A stretch of 32,120 bases of DNA from positions 1 through 32,120 of the forward strand of contig JAMPEF010000017.1 in the NCBI GenBank assembly GCA_023665275.1, given 5' to 3'. The translations under genes were made by a program, and so were the position numbers. Below the pieces are notes generated by a model. That model had not been told where the DNA came from. It saw nothing but the letters and a program-made list of their open reading frames with translations, and did not search any database. This DNA comes from Alistipes senegalensis (GTDB lineage: Bacteria > Bacillota > Clostridia > Oscillospirales > Ruminococcaceae). Position 1 is the stretch's first letter; every line of letters begins with the position of its first letter. Of the stretch, positions 8,094 through 15,093 are shown piece by piece.

Positions 8094-8435
8094 TTAATTC
8101 TCCGAAAATCTGGAAATTATTTTAATTTTTCCGATAATATGTTGATTGAAATTTTCCAGTTCCTCAGCCGGAATCCATAATTCCTGATGATGTTTTGCAC
8201 CTACTGTATGTATAATAAAATTTTTAATATATTCGTCATCAACTTCAAATTCCGTTACATAACCCTTGTGGTCGGCGGTTTTTGTGTTCCATTTTTCCGC
8301 TATTTCACAGGCATACTCACGATTGAGAACAGGATAGAAAATCGGTTGTTCGGGAAGTCTTGGCGGAAATTTTTCATATTTACTTCCGGCTATTAAATCA
8401 AGTTCAGCAGTGCCGACCGGTCTGTATAAAATCAT
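8094..8435 (-). CDS. Small protein of the family often labelled ADP-ribosylation/crystallin J1
   Basis: A 113-residue protein beginning ILYRPVGTAELDLI, with FPPRLPEQPIFYPVLNREYA, GYVTEFEVDDEYI and HQELWIPAEELENFN. This pattern matches a widespread small family that databases often label 'ADP-ribosylation/crystallin J1'; the name is an inherited label and no ADP-ribosyl hydrolase or transferase activity is established from the sequence. Members occur scattered near toxin and immunity genes, which agrees with the place of this gene. It starts 4 bases after the CdiI-like gene; the stop codon of that gene lies within the GTGAGGTGA ribosome site, so the two are coupled. Confidence 0.6.
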   Translation of the reverse strand: MILYRPVGTAELDLIAGSKYEKFPPRLPEQPIFYPVLNREYACEIAEKWNTKTADHKGYVTEFEVDDEYIKNFIIHTVGAKHHQELWIPAEELENFNQHIIGKIKIISRFSEN

Positions 8436-8439
8436 AATT

Positions 8440-8844
8440 TCACCTCACTTTTAAAGTGTCCATTAAATATTTTTCGGTCATTTTTATAGGGATTTCCTCA
8501 CAGGATTTAATTAATGAATAATTATCAAGTATTATTGTTCTGAACTTGACTAAATCCGTTTTATTATCTTTCCATTCCGCAATGTCCAGACGCAACAATT
8601 CCTTTAATAAATCTCCATTAAAAAAAGTAACTTCAATAAGCGGATTTTTTTCTAATATGGAAACGGCAATGGGTAAAAGATATTTCAGACCGATTTTTTG
8701 ACCCGTCATAAGCCTTATTTCCTCGTATGAAAGTTTAGCTATTGGTTTTTTCCTTGCACGGTGGCAAGTTTCAGATACATAAGAGCTGAACTCAGTTTCA
8801 TTCCAGTAATCGTTTTCAAGTTCTTCAATGGATTGGTTTTCCAT
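8440..8844 (-). CDS. CdiI-type contact-dependent growth inhibition immunity protein
   Basis: A 134-residue protein matching the CdiI immunity family of contact-dependent growth inhibition systems. It shows the LEN-x-x-W opening (IEELENDYW), SYVSETCHRARKKPIAKLS, then EEIRLMTGQKIGLKYLLPIA and the LEKNPLIEVTFFNGDLLKELLRL block, which is the most diagnostic part. Such proteins bind and block the C-terminal toxin domain delivered by neighbouring cells. The start has AAGGAG at good spacing. No cdiA/LXG/RHS-like toxin gene is nearby, so it would protect against a toxin made elsewhere. Confidence 0.78.
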   Translation of the reverse strand: MENQSIEELENDYWNETEFSSYVSETCHRARKKPIAKLSYEEIRLMTGQKIGLKYLLPIAVSILEKNPLIEVTFFNGDLLKELLRLDIAEWKDNKTDLVKFRTIILDNYSLIKSCEEIPIKMTEKYLMDTLKVR

Positions 8845-8858
8845 GTTATAACTGCTCC

Positions 8859-9299
8859 TTAATCTATGTACGATTCTTTTTGGTTGAAATCGTCGTCAAT
8901 AAAAACAAACCGCCGGAAATCCTCATCAATAATCAGCAGATATGCACTGAAAAAGAAAAAATCGTCATAATCACGCAAAAAATCGCTGAAATTTCCGTAA
9001 ATGTACATATCTAAAATTTCTTCGCTGCCCTCAAGAAAACACAGATAACATTTTCCGTGTTCAGTTACGGGACTTTTCAGAAGTGCTGAAAAATCAATCT
9101 TATTATAAAAAGCAGGCAGTTTTTCAATAAAAATTTCAATACGTTTTTTTTCGTTATCGTTGGCAAATCGGTATTTTTCCGGAAAATTTTCAATGCTTTG
9201 TGTTATTTCAGATTTCATTTCATTTATGCGGATTTCTTTAAGACGGCGTTTGTTTTCGGCAAGTTTACGGTTTAATAGTTCTCTGTTCAATTTATTCAC
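8859..9299 (-). CDS. Unknown protein in immunity cassette
   Basis: A 146-residue acidic protein that I do not recognise. A basic, probably coiled-coil N-terminus (about 1-35) is followed by helices and a C-terminal half very rich in Phe, Tyr and Asp (LRDYDDFFFFSAYLLIIDED). This aromatic/acidic C-terminus resembles the general style of small immunity proteins, many of which mimic nucleic acid or bind basic toxins, but that is only an analogy. The start is GTG with a weak ribosome site (GAAAGA); an internal ATG at codon 28 is an alternative. It lies 12 bases after the gene upstream and 14 before the CdiI-like gene. Confidence 0.6.
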   Translation of the reverse strand: MNKLNRELLNRKLAENKRRLKEIRINEMKSEITQSIENFPEKYRFANDNEKKRIEIFIEKLPAFYNKIDFSALLKSPVTEHGKCYLCFLEGSEEILDMYIYGNFSDFLRDYDDFFFFSAYLLIIDEDFRRFVFIDDDFNQKESYID

Positions 9300-9311
9300 A
9301 TTCTTTCAGCT

Positions 9312-9713
9312 TTATATAATTGAGGCAAACCATTTTTCAGAAAAATCATTTTGTGCCTTAGTATCGGGAAAATCTTTTATATCAGAATATTCATAAATGC
9401 TGACAATATTTTTAAATAATGCTTTTTGTCCTATATGCACAAGATAAATTTTATTACAATCTCCCACCATTCCCGATTGAAAAGCATTTATTTGAGAGCC
9501 TTTGCATTTTATCCCATAATTCATATCCAATAATCTATCACGAAATTTTTGATATGCGGAAAAATAATTATAATCTGCAATACAAATTTCTTTATCCTTA
9601 ATATTTGATTTTAGAATAATATTGTCTGTTGTTTCTGCTTCGTCTGCAAATATACTAAGTTCAGACGTGATATTGCTTTTAGTATTAACAATTTTAACTA
9701 TATATTCTTTCAT
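9312..9713 (-). CDS. Unknown protein in immunity cassette
   Basis: A 133-residue soluble protein that I do not recognise. It begins MKEYIVKIVNTKSN and contains a Lys/Ile-rich central part and an acidic C-terminal stretch (YEYSDIKDFPDTKAQNDFSEKW). The start at 9713 is chosen over an upstream in-frame ATG at 9758 because AGGTAGGA lies right before it. It is the most AT-rich gene of the window, about 24 percent G+C over 9541-9720 by hand count, against 45 percent in a line counted from the M18 peptidase gene. A possible internal promoter lies just upstream. An immunity role is inferred from context only. Confidence 0.6.
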   Translation of the reverse strand: MKEYIVKIVNTKSNITSELSIFADEAETTDNIILKSNIKDKEICIADYNYFSAYQKFRDRLLDMNYGIKCKGSQINAFQSGMVGDCNKIYLVHIGQKALFKNIVSIYEYSDIKDFPDTKAQNDFSEKWFASII

Positions 9714-9743
9714 TTTTCCTACCTCTATACATTTAAATTTACA

Positions 9744-9772
9744 ATTATACAAATTCAATCCAAAATAGTTAT
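9744..9772 (-). promoter_or_regulatory. Possible internal promoter of the immunity cassette
   Basis: A perfect -10 TATAAT (minus strand, 9744-9749) lies about 30 bases before the start at 9713. The -35 at 17-base spacing is poor (ATAACT, 9767-9772). The sequence is very AT-rich, so chance is a real possibility. Confidence 0.35.
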
Positions 9773-9832
9773 TTGTCCAAATCCAAACCTAAAATTGTAT
9801 TGTTAATGCTTTAGTGATAAGTTTATTTATTG

Positions 9833-10162
9833 TCATAATATTGCTTCATAGTCATCATGCCATGTAATAAACTCAGGGATTTTATGAGTTTCCTCAAAAT
9901 ATAAAAGTGCCTTATTGACCGTTTCAGCCGGCAGAACCCATGATAGAGGGTAATAATCCACTTGTCCGTTGCTTAAAGTAAATTTCATTGTTTCGTCGTT
10001 TGAGCCGTTGTAATCGGGATTGCGTGAACTTAATCCGGAATCTCCTTCTTCACGCAGATACATCAGCCAGCCATAATCACCGTTTATTAAAGCATAAAGA
10101 TATTGTCCGTCATCCAGTCTTATTTCTATTTCCTTGAATTGATTGTATGTCCATATGTTCAT
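9833..10162 (-). CDS. Imm1 family immunity protein
   Basis: A 109-residue protein with the complete Imm1 domain. It shows a strand pair around YLYALINGDYGWLMYL, the SSRNPDYNG turn, a strand before YYPLSWVLPAETVNKALLYFEE, and HKIPEFITW at the end, which is the usual Imm1 closing 'tG..P..i.W'. Imm1 proteins are cytosolic antitoxins of polymorphic toxin systems. It is the first gene of the cassette, with a strong promoter 33 bases upstream of its start and TTAGGAG before the ATG. Together with the Imm1 domain of the last gene it brackets the cassette. Confidence 0.72.
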   Translation of the reverse strand: MNIWTYNQFKEIEIRLDDGQYLYALINGDYGWLMYLREEGDSGLSSRNPDYNGSNDETMKFTLSNGQVDYYPLSWVLPAETVNKALLYFEETHKIPEFITWHDDYEAIL

Positions 10163-10200
10163 GTTTGATTCTCCTAAATTTTCAAATTATAATTTATATT

Positions 10201-10229
10201 ATTATACAATATTAATTATAAAAAGTCAA
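10201..10229 (-). promoter_or_regulatory. Strong SigA promoter of the immunity cassette
   Basis: On the minus strand: -35 TTGACT (10224-10229), exactly 17 bases, then a perfect -10 TATAAT (10201-10206). It lies directly beyond the terminator of the neighbouring operon, so the cassette has an isolated transcription start near 10195. Confidence 0.85.
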
Positions 10230-10230
10230 G

Positions 10231-10259
10231 AAAAAAGCCTGAATTATTCAGGCTTTTTT
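10231..10259 (-). terminator. Terminator at the end of the moxR-to-DUF308 gene run
   Basis: A 12-bp perfect stem (10231-10242 with 10248-10259) and an ATTAT-side loop; on the minus strand it ends in six T. The stop codon of the upstream gene (10244-10246) lies inside the hairpin loop, so the last codons of that gene form one arm. Confidence 0.9.
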
Positions 10260-10666
10260 ATATAAAATATATCAAATAAATAATTATATTCATTACGGGA
10301 ATCACAGCCGATTTCATAGACTTTTGTCATGTTTTCGTCGATAATAGTTATTTCATGGCTGATGTCCCATAGACTTTTTACAGCGGTGGAAACGTCCATT
10401 ATTTTTACTTTTACCGGAATGCTCTCAAATAAAATATAGACAGTCATATTATTTACGAGGTGCATATTTTCGATAATACGGCTATAAATATTCTCCGGAT
10501 TACAGGGTATTTTTAAATCCGGAATTTTTTCACATGAATAATAATTTTGGATTTTGTCTGTAATTTTAATATTTTCGCAAATTTCAATAACTTCAATTCC
10601 TGATATTGTTTTCAGCATATTCCGGATACGTTGTAATAAAATTTTTTTCTTTAATGTTTCGTTCAT
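10244..10666 (-). CDS. Unknown 140-residue protein coupled to DUF308 gene
   Basis: A soluble protein that I do not recognise: a basic N-terminal helix (about 1-20), a middle with several Cys, and a C-terminal part with the flavour of immunity-like proteins (KSLWDISHEITIIDENMTKVYEIGCDS). It starts one base after the DUF308 stop (TAA C ATG), so it is translationally coupled to that operon and not to the immunity cassette next door. Its final codons and stop are built into the terminator hairpin. It could be a former cassette member captured by the operon, which is inference. Confidence 0.6.
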   Translation of the reverse strand: MNETLKKKILLQRIRNMLKTISGIEVIEICENIKITDKIQNYYSCEKIPDLKIPCNPENIYSRIIENMHLVNNMTVYILFESIPVKVKIMDVSTAVKSLWDISHEITIIDENMTKVYEIGCDSRNEYNYLFDIFYIKKPE

Positions 10667-10667
10667 G

Positions 10668-11204
10668 TTATCTTAAAAATTTATTATCCTCCCTGACGGA
10701 ATAGCTATCCACGTCTATGATTTCGGAATTTCCGCCGTTGCCGGATTTTTTGTCTGAAATAAAGTCATAAATACCCGTTGCAATCATGACAATTCCGGCG
10801 ATAATTCTTGTGGCGTTTCCGGCGGATACGAGGTGGAAAAGAAGAGTTCCACCTAATACTAAATCTATCGCCGCAAGTACTGCATTTACGATACGTGAAC
10901 CGTTATTATTCAATGCTCTTGCAGCGTAATCTATACCGTTGAATGCTAAAATAAGTCCTATGGTAAGCGGAATTATAGTCTGTACGAAATGCGGCAGTGA
11001 TGTTATCGCACCACCGATAATTATTCCGATTATATCCGGAATGACATTCGGATTTCCGGCGGTAAGAGACCGTATTATATTTATCACGTTGAAAATTATT
11101 ACTGCCACGCCGATTATATAAAACAATGATGATATTATTCCGGGGAAAAATGCGATTATTATTCCGGAAATTAATAATATCAGACCTTTTCCGGTTGTGT
11201 TCAT
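10668..11204 (-). CDS. DUF308 (HdeD-like) integral membrane protein
   Basis: A 178-residue membrane protein with about six hydrophobic segments between residues 5 and 150 (for example GLILLISGIIIAFFPGI and IIPLTIGLILAFNGIDYAA), ending in a charged cytoplasmic tail. The repeated 'G-hydrophobic-P' helix pairs are typical of DUF308/HdeD-like proteins, whose role is unknown in Firmicutes. GTGAGGT precedes the ATG, 10 bases after the transglutaminase gene. As part of the moxR-DUF58-transglutaminase run it may belong to an envelope-related module. Confidence 0.78.
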   Translation of the reverse strand: MNTTGKGLILLISGIIIAFFPGIISSLFYIIGVAVIIFNVINIIRSLTAGNPNVIPDIIGIIIGGAITSLPHFVQTIIPLTIGLILAFNGIDYAARALNNNGSRIVNAVLAAIDLVLGGTLLFHLVSAGNATRIIAGIVMIATGIYDFISDKKSGNGGNSEIIDVDSYSVREDNKFLR

Positions 11205-11214
11205 AAAAATTACC

Positions 11215-13884
11215 TCACTTTACAAGGACAGTCACGAATTTCATAATAAATTTCTGAATTAAATCTGACTGTTCATAAATTTTTTCTGACATATCATTTA
11301 CAAGCCCCTGACTGAACTTTATTTCTTCGTTGTCGGGAGCGTCGTTTCCGAAACCTGCTTTTAACGATATGTCCATAAAATGACTGAAATCTCCGCCGTT
11401 GAATAGTTTTCCGCTGAAAGATTTTTCAGTTTTTTCAGCAAATTCCATAAAATTAAGTTCTTCCTGTTTAAGTTTCTGTGTTGAAAGAAGTTTTTCCGCA
11501 TATCCATACATATGCGCCACCATTGCAGAATTTCCGCCGGTAGTGAATTTTCTTTTACGGGAATCAAGAATAATTTTTCTTCTTGCAAGAACCAAAAGCA
11601 TAAACATTCCTACCGAAACAACGGCAATAATCACATTTTTCACGGAATCCGGAACAGTAAAGCCCGTATTGTTTCCGTTTGGAGTTGTCATTACTGCCAC
11701 ACCACTTGAAACAGCTGTAGTTTTTGTTGTGGTGGTAATCTGTCCGGAAGTTCTCCGTGAAGTGCTTGACTGTTCAGGTCGTGAAGCCTCAGTGGAAGAT
11801 GTTTCCGGCTGTGTTTCAGATTGTGTAGTTGTAAATTCTTCTTCCGGCATATTATTATCTGAATATCCGGCGGTGAACTCAAAAGGAATCCAGCCATAAC
11901 CGTCTAAATAGACTTCTGCCCATGCATGACTTCTGTTATCTTTGACGGTTATTGTATATGTGCCGTCGCTGTTTTTGTTTTCGTCCGTGAAATCGTCGTT
12001 TACAACTATATAACCCGTGGCGTATCGTGCCGGAATACCAGCCATTCTTGCAAGCATTACTCCTGCTGTAGCATAGTGAATACAATATCCACGATGATTT
12101 TCAAGCAGAAAATAATTGACAAAATCACGGTTAGCCGGAGTTTTTCCCGGACTGAGTGAATAATTGTTTTCCTGTTCGATTTTTTCACGGATAGCTTTCA
12201 GAACAGCTATTTTATCAGTTGCATATGTCGTGTCACGGCTGAGAATATCGCCGTATGCTGTCCGGACTTCGTTCATGTTTTCGTTTTCAGGAACGTATAA
12301 ATAATTTTCATAGACAAAATCTTTATAGCGGCTTTGCAGAAGCTGTGCAAGAATGACATTTCCGTTTGAGTAGGCGTAAATATCATTATTGAAAGGCATT
12401 TCATTGTAAGTATAAAAAACCTCATCATAGGCAAAAAGCCCGTTTTCAGTGCAGTATTGCTTTAAATTTGCCTTTATATCTTCATTGTATACGAGACTTG
12501 CGGAGTAGATATTTTCCATGGAATCACCAAGGAAACCCGCTATATTATCGGCGTCTGTCGGAACAAATTTATATGAAAATTCACTTTCACCCTTTCGTTT
12601 AGAGGAAACACCCCTGTCCATATCATACGTGAGATTCCCGAAATTATCAGTACCATACGGCGCAAAACTCTTGTCATCACGGAGTTTTGAATTTATCCAT
12701 ATGGTATTGGTTGAAATATCCGGCATTATGTTGCGTGAAAACAGTGAATGGAAGTCCTGTGGATAAACACCGTATTTTTCAAAATCCGTGAAAAGCAAGT
12801 CATTGTAGGAACTTTCCGGCAGGTCAGACCATTCATTATCGCCGTACATAGAACCGGTGTACTCTTTCAGATAGACGGCATTTGTCTGTGGCTGGTCAAA
12901 AGTAACGATTAAATCGGTAGTGTTCTTGAATTTCAGACGGTCAGTAGTTCCAAGTTTATGGTTTTCGTATTTAAATTCAAAACCAAATGCCCTTGTCAGT
13001 CGTGAAACACTTTCGGCGAGGTTTTCAAGTGAAAAATCATTTATGGCGTCACGGATTTCAACACGCTTGCGGTTGAGTTCGTCGCTTCTTTCATAGCCGG
13101 AAACCTGTATAATCAATGCGGAAACCGCTGTTATTACGATGACCACCGCTATCACAAACATACCACATTTTTCGGTTACTTTCAGACGCATCTGCCGTTT
13201 AGGGAAAAATATATTATCTTTACGGACAAATCCACCATTTCCGCCGTTTATTTCGCCGGTATCGATAGTTGACATGGAAAGTAACGCAAGCCAGTAAGCA
13301 ACGGTGAGAGTTCCCCATAAAATAGGTATTTCAATACCGTTATACAAACCTGTTTCAAGAATCGGAAAAGTAGCAAGCAATGGAAGTATAGGGTTAGCGT
13401 GATATATAGTGAAAAAATATATTATCATTGCAAGCAACCATGCAGAAAACATAAAGAATATTGTTACAGATTCTTCTTCAATTAAAGGGTTGAGCGATTT
13501 ATAATAATGAATGTCGGTATGATATGATGTGCTGTATATTACGTTGTAAATAAATTTAAAACCGTCGGCAATATTTTGTATCTGACGATATGCCAGCCCT
13601 GCAAATACCGCCACTGAGGCAAGCATTATCCACAGAGAACGTTTTCCGATAAGAGATACAACTATATAAAACAGCGATACCACCACGGCACAGAATATAA
13701 ACCAGCTTTTATTATAATTGAAATCAAACATTCCAAGAAATGACATTATAACTGACGCATAGCCCATCACAGCAATTAATATTGCCTCTGTCTTACGGAC
13801 GTCCGGTCTTTTTTTCTTTACGGACATAATTATGCTGTCACATATTACAACTCCGTTATTGTTGGCTAAATTCTTTTTTTTCAA
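11215..13884 (-). CDS. Membrane-anchored transglutaminase-like protein
   Basis: An 889-residue envelope protein. Six or so membrane helices lie within about 35-265, then a large outer region, a transglutaminase core (about 555-675), a Ser/Thr-rich linker (about 683-740), a further membrane helix (about 748-767) and a cytoplasmic tail. The papain-like triad is visible: Cys601 in HRGYCIHYATAGVMLARMAGIPARY and His653 in NRSHAWAEVYL, while the third residue is Glu669 in GWIPFEFT where most families have Asp. It resembles TgpA-type proteins that partner MoxR ATPases and DUF58 proteins. The start is TTG: AGGGGGT lies 8 bases upstream and overlaps the stop of the DUF58 gene. The substrate is unknown. 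Confidence 0.88.
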   Translation of the reverse strand: MKKKNLANNNGVVICDSIIMSVKKKRPDVRKTEAILIAVMGYASVIMSFLGMFDFNYNKSWFIFCAVVVSLFYIVVSLIGKRSLWIMLASVAVFAGLAYRQIQNIADGFKFIYNVIYSTSYHTDIHYYKSLNPLIEEESVTIFFMFSAWLLAMIIYFFTIYHANPILPLLATFPILETGLYNGIEIPILWGTLTVAYWLALLSMSTIDTGEINGGNGGFVRKDNIFFPKRQMRLKVTEKCGMFVIAVVIVITAVSALIIQVSGYERSDELNRKRVEIRDAINDFSLENLAESVSRLTRAFGFEFKYENHKLGTTDRLKFKNTTDLIVTFDQPQTNAVYLKEYTGSMYGDNEWSDLPESSYNDLLFTDFEKYGVYPQDFHSLFSRNIMPDISTNTIWINSKLRDDKSFAPYGTDNFGNLTYDMDRGVSSKRKGESEFSYKFVPTDADNIAGFLGDSMENIYSASLVYNEDIKANLKQYCTENGLFAYDEVFYTYNEMPFNNDIYAYSNGNVILAQLLQSRYKDFVYENYLYVPENENMNEVRTAYGDILSRDTTYATDKIAVLKAIREKIEQENNYSLSPGKTPANRDFVNYFLLENHRGYCIHYATAGVMLARMAGIPARYATGYIVVNDDFTDENKNSDGTYTITVKDNRSHAWAEVYLDGYGWIPFEFTAGYSDNNMPEEEFTTTQSETQPETSSTEASRPEQSSTSRRTSGQITTTTKTTAVSSGVAVMTTPNGNNTGFTVPDSVKNVIIAVVSVGMFMLLVLARRKIILDSRKRKFTTGGNSAMVAHMYGYAEKLLSTQKLKQEELNFMEFAEKTEKSFSGKLFNGGDFSHFMDISLKAGFGNDAPDNEEIKFSQGLVNDMSEKIYEQSDLIQKFIMKFVTVLVK

Positions 13885-13896
13885 GTTCCGTACCCC

Positions 13897-15087
13897 CTAA
13901 AATTCCATATCCCTGACAGATGCCGTTATTCTGCCGATAACAACCGGCACTACATTCAGTTCAGCAAGTCCGGAGCAGGTTTTTTCAGCGTCTTCCGGTG
14001 ACTTGATGACTACAACAGCATTTCTTATATCTGCGTCGATATTTTCTTCAACATAGTTCAATACCGGCGTATCGGGTGCGGACGTTATGAACGTGAACGA
14101 CGAAAGCGAAATATTTTCAGACTGGAAATATTTTTCCGGTGGTTCACAGAATAGATTGTCATTCATTGAAAGTATAAGGTTTCTGACAGTTTCAGCAAGG
14201 ACTTCCGGACTTGTGATGTTTATTTCAGAAAATTCTTTCATTTTGGCGTTATAGAAAACTATTGTATGAACACGTTCATTTTCAATCAGAAACTGGGATA
14301 TTGAAATAAGCGTTTCAACAAGAGTATCAAATACCGGTAATGTATATTCAGAATCTTCATAGCATTTCAGATTAAGGAAAAGCATACACGGAACGTCAAC
14401 CGGAAGGCTGTAATCTTTCACTATTAAATCATCTTTCTTTGAAGATAGTTTCCAGTGAATACGGTTCAGCTTGTCGCCCACGACGTAATCACGTAAATCA
14501 AAAACTTCTGACGGGTCATCACCAGCGGTATTTTCTGAAAACATGGAGCTTTCTTCTGTTTCACGGTCAGTATAGCTTATAGTGCCGTTTACTTCGTGGA
14601 TTTCCGGCATGACGGCTATTTCAGCAGTGATATTTTTTCCGGTTCTGAAACGGAACATACGGAAAGGGTCATATATATTTATATACGCTGAACGGATTTT
14701 CAATATTCCGCAGTATTTAGCACTTAACTGAAAAGTCACACGCTGGGTGTTTTTTGCCTGTAATGGAAACAACAACTCAAATTCATTTATTTGATTATTG
14801 AATATATTATAGTATTCAATATGTGCCTCCGCCTTGCCGACCGGAAAAATACTGTTATTTGTAATGCATAACTGTACCGGAAAAGAGTTATTTTTAGGTG
14901 TAGTTTTTTCGGGTACTGCAAATTCTGTCTTGGTCATTTTCTTTGTTATCAGCGTCGTGACGAACATCACAACAGGAAGTGCTATAAATATTATCATCAG
15001 TATCAGGGAAAAATTCCATATATATAATATGTAAAAAAATATACATATTACTATAAGAAGAATAAAGAGAATTTTTGTTATCAGCAT
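13897..15087 (-). CDS. DUF58 domain-containing membrane protein
   Basis: A 396-residue protein with two N-terminal membrane helices (about 2-45), a beta-rich region, and the DUF58 signature around residues 190-230 (DPSEVFDLRDYVVGDKLNRIHWKLSSKKDDLIVKD in two pieces: FDLRDYVVGD and RIHWKLSSKKDDLIV). DUF58 is a vWA-like domain usually encoded next to MoxR ATPases. No intact MIDAS motif is seen, so metal binding is doubtful. It starts 6 bases after moxR and ends 12 before the transglutaminase gene, which supports one functional module. Confidence 0.9.
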   Translation of the reverse strand: MLITKILFILLIVICIFFYILYIWNFSLILMIIFIALPVVMFVTTLITKKMTKTEFAVPEKTTPKNNSFPVQLCITNNSIFPVGKAEAHIEYYNIFNNQINEFELLFPLQAKNTQRVTFQLSAKYCGILKIRSAYINIYDPFRMFRFRTGKNITAEIAVMPEIHEVNGTISYTDRETEESSMFSENTAGDDPSEVFDLRDYVVGDKLNRIHWKLSSKKDDLIVKDYSLPVDVPCMLFLNLKCYEDSEYTLPVFDTLVETLISISQFLIENERVHTIVFYNAKMKEFSEINITSPEVLAETVRNLILSMNDNLFCEPPEKYFQSENISLSSFTFITSAPDTPVLNYVEENIDADIRNAVVVIKSPEDAEKTCSGLAELNVVPVVIGRITASVRDMEF

Positions 15088-15093
15088 GGCTTT

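Larger units (their letters stand above)
6834..10229 (-). other. Orphan immunity-gene cassette (seven genes, one promoter, one terminator)
   Basis: Seven minus-strand genes from 10162 down to 6834 are bounded by the promoter at 10201-10229 and the terminator at 6801-6832. Within the last six, gaps are only 4-17 bases; a gap of 119 bases with a possible secondary promoter separates the first gene. Several products belong to known polymorphic-toxin or CDI immunity families, yet no toxin gene is present. Parts are strikingly AT-rich: a hand count of 9541-9720 gives 44 G/C in 180 bases, about 24 percent. This fits an acquired cassette inserted between two housekeeping operons. Confidence 0.7.

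Noticed and set aside
6834..10666. Idea that the region is a decayed prophage or a toxin operon remnant
   Set aside because: All genes are intact with ribosome sites and tight spacing, no phage or toxin domains are visible, and the promoter and terminators look functional.
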